In this document: positions 22,806 to 33,786 of the stretch, in pieces
Position numbering within the stretch: the first letter of the stretch is position 1
How the letters are laid out: each line of letters begins with the position of its first letter
Source of the DNA: Lophium mytilinum
Taxonomy: Eukaryota > Ascomycota > Dothideomycetes > Mytilinidiales > Mytilinidiaceae
Length of the DNA stretch: 64,000 nt
NCBI GenBank assembly: GCA_010093605.1
Contig: MU004186.1
Span: forward strand, 2,212,616 to 2,276,615
Direction: 5' to 3'
Notes under the pieces: generated by a model
The model's input: the letters and a program-made list of their open reading frames with translations, nothing else
Databases searched by the model: none
What the model was told of the DNA's origin: nothing
Program-made: the position numbers and the translations under genes

Positions 22806-23871
22806 ATGACATCAGAAGAAACCTCAGAGCACAGGACCGCCGTGATAGGCAATGCCTCAAACTTCTGGCTCCATTCATCACGCACAGGCTTCGACCTCAC
22901 CCACCCCCCAACACCGTCCGAGATGGCGCCCGGACCCAGACTCAAGCTCGAGACGAGCACATCGCCTATCACGCTCTCCCCTGCCAGTTCCGCGCTCGTA
23001 ATAATTGATATGCAAAACTTCTTCCTCTCCCCATCTTTCGGCCGAACCAAAGGCCCCGGCCATAAGGCTGCTGACAACCTCCTCAACCACGCGATTCCCG
23101 CCGCCCGCAAAGCCGGCATCCAGATCATCTGGCTGAACTGGGGGCTATCTGACGAAGATTTGGACAAGATGCCGCCAGGCGTGATGCGCGCGTTTGGGTT
23201 TCAAGCTATTGTAGAGACCATTGAAGAGACGGCTAAAGGACGGCCGCATGTTGACCCGTTCAGAGAGAGGCCTGACAGCATTGGGGTCGACAAGCATGGT
23301 GATGTGAGATTCCGAGGCGGACATGCTTCGCTGGAGAACGGAAAAGATGGACGCATCTACAAGGGCCTAGGGTCGTCTTGTGGAATTGTGACTTTGGCGA
23401 ATGGGGAGGCGGTGGATGCTGGGAGGCTGCTGGTGCGGGGGGCATGGAATGCGGCGCTTTTCCCGCCGTTAGATGCGGCATTTAAAGAGGGCGAGAAGCT
23501 GTCTGAAGTCCCTGATGTTTGGATTCATAAGAACCGGTGAGTGCTCACGCGAAAGCATCCTTGTGATTGAAAACTAATTCTTTACAAGGATGTCGGGGAT
23601 GTGGGGTGCTAGTACCCTTTGTGAAGAGTTCCTCGAAGCTCACGGCATAAAGAGCCTTCTTTTCGCAGGTGTGAACACGGATCAGTGCGTGAGCGGGACA
23701 TTCACAGATGCGTTTAGTAAGGGCTATGATTGCATTTTATTGAATGACTGCTGTGGAACAACGTCGCCAGCGTACGCACAGCAGTGCATTGAGTTCAATG
23801 CGGCGAAAACCTGGGGTTTTGCTATGAACAGTGAAGACTTCGCCAAAGGGGTAGAGGAAATGGAGAAGTGA
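22806..23871 (+). CDS. Isochorismatase-family (cysteine hydrolase) protein, 337 aa
   Basis: Two exons, 22806-23536 and 23589-23871, with a 52-nt intron (GTGAGT..TTTACAAG). The isochorismatase-like fold is seen in ALVIIDMQNFF (catalytic Asp, about residue 68), the Lys in the segment IHKNRMSGMWGASTL, and AGVNTDQCVSGTFTDA (catalytic Cys with the cis-peptide-forming V-N-T-D context). These make the usual Asp-Lys-Cys triad. The enzymes hydrolyse amide or ester bonds of small molecules, for example N-carbamoyl compounds. An insertion between the first two motifs with RFRGGHASLENGKDG is common to a fungal subgroup. There is no signal peptide. The substrate cannot be told from sequence. Confidence 0.9.
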
Positions 23872-23981
23872 AGGAGCGCTAGACATGTAGGAGCCAACTC
23901 TTCCTCATTACTCTTTGCTTGCCTGTGGTTCCCCAGTAACAAAGAAAAGAAGAGGATGTACCCCATGCAGGGAACTGCGTA

Positions 23982-24548
23982 CTAGACCCAGCTCATGAGC
24001 GCATCAACGAGGTCGTCCATCTTGACATTTCCCTGCTCACCAATCGCTAGGCCACTTACCAGCGCGTTCATTTTTGCTTCTTCTTCTGCCTTCTGCGACA
24101 GAACGCACAAGGAGATGCTGAACCAGATCATCATACAGAGCGGCGCGTCGTCTTGTCCAAGCGTGGTAGGAAGCCTGCTCATAGTCAACGTTTTGATCGC
24201 GAGGTACAGCTCATCTCTGCCCACAGCAGTTCCGTCCTCCACTGGAAGTAGCTGCACGATCTGGCCAAAGATCTCCCATGTTTCCGCTAGAATGAGCTCC
24301 CACGCGATATCCGGAGCCAGGATCTCGTTGTTTCGCATGTCGTGTAGGAAATTGACGGCATCTAGAAGACTTCTCTTCGAGAACATGGTGGCAAGGGAAG
24401 GCTCTTGGTAGAACTGGTGAATCAGCTCGTTTTTCGCATCCAGGAGACCCTTCGGGCAGATCAAGGGACAGTTGGCGATCGCGTAAGCAAGATCATTGCG
24501 GGCGTTCGTAAACGCCCCGGGCGTGTTGATGGTGTCGGCAGGGTCCAT
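23982..24548 (-). CDS. Conserved-looking protein of unknown function, 188 aa
   Basis: Single exon on the minus strand. I chose the ATG at 24548 (MDPADTINTPGAFTNARN) because the longer open frame upstream has no ATG. The protein is predicted to be mainly helical, with short acidic stretches and conserved-looking Trp/Tyr positions (DIAWELILAETWEIFGQIV). It has no signal peptide, membrane helix or domain I recognise. It is convergent with the isochorismatase-like gene, whose stop lies 110 bp away. Confidence 0.6.
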   Translation of the reverse strand: MDPADTINTPGAFTNARNDLAYAIANCPLICPKGLLDAKNELIHQFYQEPSLATMFSKRSLLDAVNFLHDMRNNEILAPDIAWELILAETWEIFGQIVQLLPVEDGTAVGRDELYLAIKTLTMSRLPTTLGQDDAPLCMMIWFSISLCVLSQKAEEEAKMNALVSGLAIGEQGNVKMDDLVDALMSWV

Positions 24549-25099
24549 TTCGGTGCGAGATATTGGTGGATGTGTTGGAAATTGATGGAGGTGTTTGACG
24601 GCCAACGGAGGGGGGACGATGGGCTTAAATATGGAATGATGGAGACAAAAGGTGAAGGTGAATATTCATCCTTTTGTTTTGGCCATTCATCTTCAAGTTT
24701 CACCCTTGTTAAGCACCTTCACTCTGGTTCAAACAGCGACCAGAACATCGCAGAAGTGGCGCTAACTCTTCGCAGGGCCATAATGATCTTTCGAGGCACC
24801 TCGGCGGTGTGCGCTGTGAGTAACGGCATCTTTCTCATGCTCCTAAAAGGTCATCGCACTACAACGGGGCGAACTTTCATCGGTTCATGGTGAATGATGA
24901 CGGCCTCTGGTCCCAGTCGACACGAACGATATTGTCCGCTAGAATGTGGCTTTCGTTTCTAGATTCTGAAGTTACTGTATTTCGATTTTAAATCGACACG
25001 GTTTCTGACTGATTTTGATAGTGTGTTGGCAAAGCCAGGGGCGGAATCGAAGATCAAGCGAACACGAAGTTTCGGAGTGAACAGGTCCAGACGTCAACC
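24549..25099. other. Intergenic region
   Basis: About 550 bp between two minus-strand genes. It is expected to hold the promoter of the 188-aa gene and the 3' UTR of the next gene. No other feature seen. Confidence 0.5.
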
Positions 25100-25741
25100 T
25101 CAAGACATGTTGTCTGCGTCAATGTCAAGTCGACACATAGCTATGATGGTTCTCTCCGGCTCCTCGCCGAAGTCGGTGTCCCCAATGTACCCCAGCTTGC
25201 CGAATTCTACCGTGGCGAACGCCGCGCACGTTGCGGGGGCGGTACCAGGGCGATTTCCAGCCCTTGAATACACGGAATCCTCCGGAAGGACGTTTCTCAA
25301 CCACAGAGCCTTGCAGTAGTAAAAATTCTCAAGGCTTTGCGCCCTCACAGTGTGGATATTTGGGCGTAGAGTAGCTTCATGCGACTCGTGCTCATCCGCC
25401 TCCCAATCTTGAAGACCAAAAGATGACTTCAATAAGCCATTCAATTGGGGCAGCCCTACTGCTTCGGCGAAGAAACCCATGAAGATTGTAGTGCCGCCGC
25501 GCTTCGTCCAGTCAACTACCGCTTCGAGGAGAGTTTTATTTTCTGGTTCGTCAAATGCGATGGCTGGGTCGGTGACAAGGATTATTGATGGCAAGCCAGT
25601 CGATAGATAGTTCAAAGCATCCTGTGCAGTCAAGGACTCATGGACAGTCGCTCGTGATAGGAGCTTAGGGAGCAGAGAAGGATAGAGCTGTCGAGAAGAG
25701 AATGAGAAACCGTACAGCGAGAGGACGAGTACAAAAGGCAT
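25100..25741 (-). CDS. Fungal protein with glutamine-amidotransferase-like fold, 213 aa, unknown role
   Basis: Single exon from ATG at 25741 (MPFVLVLSLYGFSF) to TGA at 25100. It matches my memory of a widespread fungal family of about 200-230 aa with an alternating strand/helix pattern: an N-terminal strand VLVLSLYG, PSIILVTDPAI, WTKRGGTTIFMGFFA, then ALWLRNV and the C-terminal KLGYIGDTDFGEEPERTIIAMC. The GGT-hydrophobic core and the late GYIGD recall class I amidotransferase/ThuA-like flavodoxin folds, but no catalytic Cys-His-Glu triad is obvious. The function is unknown. It is divergent from VMS1, sharing a 454-bp upstream region. Confidence 0.65.
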   Translation of the reverse strand: MPFVLVLSLYGFSFSSRQLYPSLLPKLLSRATVHESLTAQDALNYLSTGLPSIILVTDPAIAFDEPENKTLLEAVVDWTKRGGTTIFMGFFAEAVGLPQLNGLLKSSFGLQDWEADEHESHEATLRPNIHTVRAQSLENFYYCKALWLRNVLPEDSVYSRAGNRPGTAPATCAAFATVEFGKLGYIGDTDFGEEPERTIIAMCRLDIDADNMS

Positions 25742-26195
25742 AATTGATGAGATCAATGGTCCCGAAGAAAGACTAAAGGACCTATAAGAGTAGTGCCACG
25801 GAACTAGGTTGACTGAGTGAGCTCGAAGTGCATTCAGGCACCACCAGCATGTACAGTGAGGAGGATTTTGTAAACAAGCGTTGCGCAAGAATTAGTAGGT
25901 CGATCATACGACCTTGAGAAGCCACGCGCGATAGACTCAATAGATTTGCCAAATTAAGATGGAGTTATAGCTGAACCGGGTTCTGGATGAGGCGAAAGGA
26001 GAGCTTCACTTGATGAGTGCGGTGATGTGGTGAAACGATGGCGGGGAAAGGGGACGTGGCACACGAGTCGGCTTTCAAGGCTGAGCGCCCAGCAATGACT
26101 CGAGTCCCTGACGTCCACGGGTTGACTCCTCCATCCCGCTAGGCTGCTGCAAACATTCCACAACCTCACATCAACGACCCTGACAGTCTTCAGGT
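25742..26195. promoter_or_regulatory. Divergent intergenic promoter region
   Basis: 454 bp between two divergently transcribed genes. Both promoters must lie here. I cannot point to individual sites with confidence. Confidence 0.45.
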
Positions 26196-28265
26196 ATGGC
26201 GCAAACCAAGGACCAGCTGTTCCAGCGCCCTCTCTATGGTGAGCCACTCGCGCTCCAATCTAGACTTCTCACTAATCATATCTCAGTCTTCGACTTGCCA
26301 ACAGAAATACTGTCGACCATCACTCTCAGAAATGCTGCCGAGCAATCCCAAGAAGCCGCCTCCGAAACAGCGCCATTGACCACGAGCGAGTTGGAGGAGA
26401 AAGTAGAGCCTGAGGATGGAGGGCCTATCAAGGCTACGTCATGTACACTCTGTGGCCTGCAGTTTCCCACCGTACAAGAGCAGCGCAGCCATGTCCGGTC
26501 AGACTTACACGGATACAATCTCAAACAGAAGATAAGAGGCCAAAAGCCAGTTGGGGAGGAAGAGTTTGAGGGCCTTATTGGAGGTCGGTCTTTGATTCCA
26601 TTGCCCAGGTACGGCGGCTGACATGGTACAGACCTGAACGAAAGCATATCTGGATCCGACTCCTCTGAGTCAGACGACGAAGACGACCAGAACGACGGAT
26701 CCAAACCCAAAGACTCTACTCTCAGCGCCTTACTGAAGAGGCAAGCCAAAATTTCTAACCCCGAATTCGAGGATTTCGCATCGAAAAGACCAAAACGCGG
26801 CGCCGGAAAACCACCTCTGTTCTGGTTCACCTCTCCTACCCTGCCCGAGAACACGTCCTTGGGGATTTACCGCGCCATATTTTCTGATGTGGAACAGGAA
26901 GAAGAATCTCATATAGTAGAAACCATACGCAACAAACAGCTCGCACCCGTGTCACTCCCTAAAATCAAAGCCAATGCTGAAGGAGCAGCGCCGGCTGATC
27001 CCGCGAAAATTGGACCCCACTATTTCCTTTGCATGATTGGGGGAGGTCACTTTGCTGCCATGGTCGTGTCCTTGGCCCCCAAGATGGGGAAAAAGCACAC
27101 AGGCATAGAGGAACGCCAAGCCACCGTCCTGGCGCACAAGACATTTCACAGATATACTACTCGCCGGAAACAAGGAGGAGCGCAATCTTCCAATGATAGC
27201 TCAAAAGGCAACGCTCACTCGGCCGGTGCTTCAATTCGTCGATACAACGAAGCAGCACTGATGACTGAAGTGCGAGATCTTCTGAAGGAATGGAAAACCA
27301 TAATTGACACGGCCGAATTGGTTTTCATGCGAGCTACAGGAAGCGCTAATCGAAGAGCACTACTGGGTCCTTACGAGGGCCAAGTGCTGCGGAATAACGA
27401 TCCCCGCAACCGCGGGTTTCCATTCAGTACGCGTCGCGCAACGCAGAAAGAACTTATGCGAGCCTTTGTTGAGCTCACGAGAGTCAAGACAAGTACAATA
27501 GATGAGGCAGCCTTAGCGGCTCTTAATGCAGCACCGGCGGCTACCCCCGAGGCTTCAACAGAATCTACCAAACCATCAAAACCTCCTAAACTATCGAAGG
27601 AGGAAGAAGCAGCTATACTACATACTGCACAACTGACTGCATTGATTCGCCGCTCAAAAATACCAGCGATACTAAATTACCTCAGTTCCAATAAACTATC
27701 CTCAACCTTCCAATTCTTTCCAGCAAACCATCACACTCCGACTCCTCTTCATCTCGCATCATCTTTGAACGCCGGATCTGTAGTCCTTGCGCTACTCACA
27801 AAGGCCAAGGCCGATCCGACAGTCATGAGCGACGACGCACGTACACCGTTCAGCCTAGCTGGTGACCGAGCAACCCGTGATGCCTTCCGGGCTGCAAGGG
27901 GCGAGCTTGGGGAAAGCGCATGGGATTGGAGTCTTGCCGGGGTCCCTGCTCCTCTTTCAAAATCCGAGGTCGCAGAGCGTGACCAACGGGATAAGATTGA
28001 GAAAGCCGAGATAGATAAGCAAGAGGCGGAACGACGCAAAGCGGAGACTGAACGTCTAAGGAGAGAGAGTGCGCAAGAGGAAGCCAATAAGCGGGACAAG
28101 AGGTTAGGGAAAGGGAAGTCGCTCGGTGGCCAGCCTGAGAAAACCGGAGCAGAAAAGCGTGAGGAAGAATCGAGGGGATTAACGCCCGAGGCTAGGATGA
28201 GGATTGAGCGTGAGCGAAGGGCGAAGGCAGCTGAGGACAGGATGCGGGGGTTACGAGGCAATTGA
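26196..28265 (+). CDS. VMS1: VMS1/ANKZF1 release-factor-like peptidyl-tRNA hydrolase, 657 aa
   Basis: Three exons: 26196-26238, 26287-26583 and 26632-28265 (1,974 nt). Vms1 cleaves peptidyl-tRNA on stalled 60S subunits in ribosome-associated quality control and links to Cdc48. Visible parts are a C2H2-type zinc finger (CTLCGLQFPTVQEQRSH, about residue 60-85); the VLRF1 domain from about 175 to 350 with FLCMIGGGHFAAMVVSLAP; the loop RRKQGGAQSS near residue 295, whose Gln corresponds to the catalytic Gln; and GSANRRALLGPYEGQ. An ankyrin-like segment (HTPTPLHLASSLNAGSVVLA) follows, then a charged coiled coil. The C-terminal VCP-interacting motif is RERRAKAAEDR, matching R-x5-AA-x2-R exactly. Confidence 0.93.
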
Positions 28266-28496
28266 AACAACTGGAAAGACAAGATTTTATCCTACCTTAT
28301 TTTTAAGCATGGAATCGTCAGAAGTGGCGTCCTAGAATCGGTAGGGTGATATGTCTTGGGCTCTAACCCGAAAGTCTATAGATGCCGCACTCAATATTTC
28401 ACCTGATACGGAGGCTCAATGTGGGTACCCGATTCGCACCGCGACCGTTCAACTAACAAGGCCCGAGATCTCAAACTATCAAGTCAACCGCTCCCC

Positions 28497-29390
28497 TTAT
28501 CTCGGCCAAGTGCAATTAGCCCCAGGTGAACCATGGTCGACGTACCATTTGTTCATTTTCTCATCCTCCCAACGGAGACACACCTCTGCTGTAAGACAGT
28601 AAATTCGCTCGCCATCGGCCGTCTTCGCATCGAAGGTGAAATTGTAACACGCCTGTTGAACTTAGCTTATCCTCTCGCAAATCACCAAGTGCACTCACAG
28701 GAACGCAATACCGTGGCATCACCCAACCTGCCAAGCTCGTAAGCGCGAAGTCCTCCACCGGCGGACAGCCGCCTTTCTTGTCAAGCTGCTGGGTGTCGTT
28801 GTGAAAAGGACAAAAGCCCCAGCTTTCGGTTTCTCCCGCTGTATGATTGTACCTTTACGAGTTTAGTTATTATCCCAACGTTCTGGCCTTCCTCAGGGCT
28901 TTGAGACCACTTCCTTCATAGGACTTGAGGAAGTTGACTTACCCATATTCTTTACAGTGGCTGCCGCAGTCTCCAGTCATCTCGAATGTCGCTTTCAAGC
29001 CCACATCCTTGAGGTAGGTACCTTTGAAGTATAAGAAACGGTAAAGTTACTGATGAAAAGCGTGGTTTACCATAGATGGAGACGCCGAAACCACGATCAC
29101 TACATAGAAACAATCAACTTTGATCTTGAAGACGTGATATACACAGCAACTGACAGGTATAGCGGCTGAGGGTTGAAATTGATCATTGAAATGTTGTATA
29201 GATCCGTTTGTCTCGACTGATTGCAATAGCTGAATGGCGAGCCGCCCGGTATAACATCTGGAAGCGCATGATCTGCTACCAATGCCTCATCTGACAGTAC
29301 GTGTTGTCTAGCTAGCGAGTCTCCACTGGTGAACCCCCAAGATACAGATCGCGCAGCGAAGAGGAGGGGTATCGTGAGTGATGGTCGCAT
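28497..29390 (-). CDS. Secreted cysteine-rich ML-like protein, 217 aa, five exons
   Basis: Exons 29390-29155, 29099-29071, 29021-28943, 28852-28699 and 28652-28497 total 654 nt in one frame. The N-terminus (MRPSLTIPLLFAARSVSWGF) is a signal peptide. The mature part begins DVIPGGSPFSYC, similar to the start of ML (MD-2-related lipid-recognition, NPC2-like) domains. It continues with LDRGFGVSIYG, TGDCGSHCKEYGYN, KGGCPPVEDFALTSLAGWV and NFTFDAKTADGERIYCLT. The strand-rich pattern and paired cysteines support a secreted beta-sandwich that may bind lipid. The ML assignment is an inference; the exon model is supported by phases and by consistent donor/acceptor sites. It lies 3' of the amidase on the same strand. 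Confidence 0.68.
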
Positions 29391-30198
29391 GGTGGCTATT
29401 CGTGAAATTGTAAGTTCCCACTCAGAGTGTCCGTAATCCGAAGAAAGAAGTTCACGCTGAAGTCGGTTCTAGTGGATGTATTGTGGTCCTTCAGGGCGCC
29501 TAGATGGTTCGAACTGCACTGCCCATGCAGGTGTCTGGGTGCCTAGTGGGGGCAGCCTGGGGACATGCATGCAACCGAGCACCCCAAGTTCAGCCCTATA
29601 TATTTAGAACAGCCTCCCAAACATGGAAGAACATGCCTTCCCCCTTGAATTTCCATCAGCACAAACGGCCCTGTCAGATCTCGCCCTAATTCCTGATCCA
29701 AAGTCTTAAGAGCACCATTTGTCCAACATTCACCTTTCTTCAAAGGTAAGCAATCACTTCACGTCCCGACACTTCGCCCCTATCTGGTACAGCTTCTAGT
29801 TCACGTGGTAGGGAGTTTATTTCACCTTTGTGTCTCTATGTGTGTACATGTGGTTGATACTGTTACTGAAGGATTGTAAAGACGTTGGAGATGTCGTTTT
29901 GCTGGACTCGGTTCTTATTTCACACCATATTTGGACATGTCTTCAACGTACTTCTATAGCTTTTTCCCGCAAGCTCTATTATTAGGCGTTGCATCACTCA
30001 GATAACAGGCCTATCAAGAGCTTCTGAATGCAAGCTTAGCCATTCCGCATCATATGTTTCGTATTATTCGTCAGAGCTTTTAGGGCCAGCCACCCAAAGT
30101 AGCAGCAAACACATATGTAGACCCTGTTATCGCAAGTACCTTATTCTCAAAACTCACTTCGGGAAGTGGCCACAGGCTGTGGCCGTACCCCAGAACTC
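29391..30198. other. Intergenic region
   Basis: About 800 bp between the ML-like gene and the amidase, both on the minus strand. No gene or repeat recognised. Confidence 0.5.
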
Positions 30199-32577
30199 TC
30201 AAAATGCTGTCCGTCCAGTCTTGACCTCAGCGCAGAAGCCAGCGTCCGCACATGCTTTGAAGAAACTCCATGAGCGCCAAGTCACAGCCGCGGTGAGCGA
30301 CGAAGTTCAGTGTGATAGCAAGTTGCTCTTCAACCTGTGTCATGTTAGTATTACGCAGAGCTTTCAGCTAATTGCCTGCTTTAGTCACTCACATGAGAGA
30401 TCGCACTCATGTACGGGATCTGACCAATGGGTACGGTAATATCCGTAGTCTACAGATATCATGTTAGCAACAACTTACCTTTTAATGTGGAAGGAGCCTT
30501 ACGGGTGCAAACGGCGCTATTGACGCTCCGCGCATAGCTTCCGCGAAGTCAGGGAAGTACTGTGGAGGTTAGCTAAGGCTGGAGGTGCGGTAAATGCGCG
30601 GACTGACGTCTAAGGTGCGGTCGCGGTACTCAGGAACGCCACCACCGGTATCTGCAATCTGGTAAATCCACAATCCGTCGGAGCAGGTGTCGTTATTCCC
30701 AGGGATGACATGCTATAGCGTAATTAATAAAGAAGTTTTAGGAGCCTGCTCGGCTTCCGTAGGCCTCGTCATGTGCTATGGGCAACTTACGTTGTTGATG
30801 AAGTCAGTAAACTCCCACGCTCTCTCCGTATTCTCATCATAATATTCTTTCGTGTACGTCGGGCTCTCAGCCCACGGCGTTCTCACGCTGACATCAAGCT
30901 CAGGATAGCGGCCCCCGAACTCTTTGCCGTAGTCTTCCACAAACTGCCTCCCCATGGTGACCCACTTGTCATAGATGTTCAAAGAGCTCACATTCGTGGT
31001 CCATTCGCCCATAGTGCCATTGTAGCCAACTACCTCCTGAAAGATTTGGCTTGTGTTCTGATATTCGATCGTCATGCCCAGTACAGTGGTGACGTTAGCG
31101 ATCCAAGAATCGATCAGGGATTGAGCGGCGCTCGAATTAACGGGGAACCATTCGGTGGGATAGATGATCTTCTTGGGGTAGGCGAAAGGGCCGGGAGCTA
31201 AAGCGGGTTTTGCCTCGCCTTCCCAAACATTGGCAATGGTTTGGGCTAGTGTGTGTTAGTTAGTAATATTAGGGCCGTCTGATCAATGAGAAACGTACCC
31301 AGGACTGGATCGCGAGTAAGGAAGCCAACGGAATCTAATGTGATGGCGCTGGTGATGATACCCTCGACTTCTACCGCTCTCCAGGTTGTTCGCAGACTTA
31401 TAGTTGTTAGCACATTTGGCAGTATGTTCGTGAGAGAAGGACAATACCCGTAAATCCCCGCTCGGTCGGCAGGGTTTCTTACACTCCCTCCGTGTCAGTC
31501 CCAATCGTACAATCCAGCTCAGGATACGCAGCGATCGCTGCCGCACTTCCATAGCTAGAAGCGGAGAGGCCAAGGTAGCCATCAGCGCGCGGATTCCAGG
31601 AATACGGTATATCATCGGTTTGGTCTGGCCAAGCTCCCCATGCGAATGTGGCACTCTTCGTCTTGCCCAAAGGTACTGCTCCCAGAGCGATCAGTTTAGC
31701 CATTGCAGGCGCAGTCTCGTTCTTAGGGTTGTTATAAAGCCGCGCATATTCACGAGACCCGCCACCTGTAATTATGCCGTCAAGATCGATGATATCATTG
31801 ATCGCGAATCGACGACCTGCGAGCGGATACTGCGCTAGGCCAAGGAGACTGGTGTACAGCTTGGAAGGGTACGGAATCATGATTTCGTATTGCTCTGGAT
31901 GCCAAATCCGCGCGTAGGCATAAGAACCGTCGTCGTTAGGGGTTGCGCCAGTCATGAATGCGTCGTACTGGTCGTAAAAAGTCGCGTAGGTCGGGAAAAG
32001 CGATAGCATTCCGGATTCAATCTTGCCGACATATGGTCCTGGCGGAACGATACCTGTGTTCTTGACTGACTTGCCAATCGCGCTTGAGCATTTTACTCGG
32101 TCGTCGATCAGGAGATATGGTAGCGACAATGACTTGAGATACGTTATGGCGGATTCGTCGAGTTCAGCACCCTTTATCAGCGAGATGATCTGAAGGCCTG
32201 CGGTCCTACATCAGTAAAGCATCTGAAGTATAGATTATCAGACAGTAATCACCAACTAGAAAGTCTGCAACATAGACATCATCCTTTTTGTATTCTTCTA
32301 TCGTGTCTTCAATGACTTTCCCGGTGATGATGGTTGCATTCAATACCACCACCGTGAAAGGAACAAAATCAAGCTCCCAATTTACCCCATTCTTACCAAT
32401 GCTGTAACTTCCAACGGCTGTGGACTTTCCTGGAGAGGGGACATAGTATGGGTTCGTCGGTTTACCGAGCGAGTAGACTATTGAGCCGTCGTAGTTGGTC
32501 AAGAGAACTTTGAAGGGTGAGGCGATCCCAAATGCCCAAAGGAGGGCGAAAAGCACGACGAGTCTGGCGGACGTCAT
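30199..32577 (-). pseudogene. Secreted amidase-signature enzyme, broken by two frameshifts
   Basis: Eight exons on the minus strand: 32577-32253, 32197-31448, 31396-31299, 31245-30791, 30712-30608, 30559-30503, 30449-30393 and 30334-30199. The signal peptide is MTSARLVVLFALLWAFGIAS. The amidase core shows LGAVPLGKTKSATFAWG (catalytic Lys), GLSASSYGSAAAIAAYPELD and CTIGTDTEG. After TEG the frame breaks: SVRNPADRAGIYG, which carries the nucleophile Ser, continues one base out of frame (lesion near 31485-31490). A second one-base lesion near 30258-30267 separates RGCDLALMEF from FKACADAGFCAEVKTGRTAF. Exon lengths fit one missing and one extra base. It may be a recent pseudogene or carry assembly errors. 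Amidases of this group hydrolyse amides outside the cell. Confidence 0.75.
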
Positions 32578-33786
32578 GGTCTTTGCGATACGGACGCCCT
32601 CGAGTGCCATGGCGCCAGCTTTGTATGTTGCAGGAGTGCTTGCCAACTATTCTCTCATCGCTTCGCCAGTGCCGCTTATTACTAGCGAAGGTTGATAATA
32701 TGATAGCGCTACACTCGGTGCCGTTAGAGGTGAAGGGAAACGCATTGATACACGAATCATCTTCCATGACAATGTTAGCTAGTAGAGGCGGATTTGGTGA
32801 AGACTCAGGACTTCTTGCCGGCATCTTGGCTCTTGGCTGTCCCGACGGAACGATAAGGTTCAGTAGAGGTGCAAAGAGTGGGATACTCGGGTGCCGGCAC
32901 ACTGGAACTCTTCCGACAGCTTCAAGACCAAAGCTTGGCGAGATTCTATCTCTGAGAGGGGCCTGAGAGCGAGGGGTATATGGTGTTGTGGTACCCGGAT
33001 CTGAGAGGAGGTTCTTGGCACGCTAGGCATGAAAAAAGTGGCACACTAGAACTACAGCAGTTCAACACTGGCTGAGGTGGCCCAAAGAGCTATCAGGCTT
33101 GCCAGAGCTGATATTTTGTGAATAGCAACAGCATACTCGAGGGCCTCAAGCAGTGCTAAACAAGCGTATATAGAAAATGGAGAGAGAGCGTATATACCTT
33201 ATAGATTTATACTGTAGACTGCCACTCTCTATTAATACTTAATTACCACGCTGCTTTCTTAGATGCATCTGTTTACCACTGCTTGAAGTGCCTCAACAAG
33301 TTTCCACAGACCCTAAAAGGAAGATGCTCTGTCCCATCTGAACTTCCGAAAATACGCTGAAGAACTCCAAGCAGTGGCACACACCTGTAGAATAGAGTGC
33401 CACCTTTTCATGCCCCACGTGCCTGGGTGGGATGTCGCCGAGCAAGTCAGTTCGTACAAAACAACACTGTATTTACGGCACGTGATATCCGAAAACATCT
33501 CCGAAACATGATCTTCAAGATCTCTAAGGCCCTGGATGCGCCTGGTTTCACTCAATTGATCGAGAAGAGCAGTATGGCACGTGGTCATCACGAGGAATCG
33601 CGTCTATCTGGCGACACGCGACTTAGTGTGACGTAAGCTAGGGCATCCTAGTCTAGACTAGCGCGCTTTTCAATGCCCACCATGATTTAAGCTTCGTCCC
33701 GTTAGCACCCCTCGTCAACACACGTATAGACTCCTGTATGTTTCCTCGGTGTCTCACCGCGCTACCGCATTTTTCAGTTTGTCCCA
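32578..33786. other. Divergent intergenic region with an inverted-repeat pair
   Basis: 1.2 kb between the amidase start and the start of the large unknown gene. It should contain both promoters. A pair of inverted segments stands at 33026-33049 and 33394-33414 (GGCATGAAAARRGTGGCAC type), about 390 bp apart. A second, inner pair lies near 33142-33160 and 33270-33295. They may be the degraded ends of a small transposable element. No gene was supported here. Confidence 0.4.

Noticed and set aside
22806-25741. Secondary-metabolite gene cluster around the isochorismatase-like gene
   Set aside because: No synthase, P450 or cluster regulator is present nearby.
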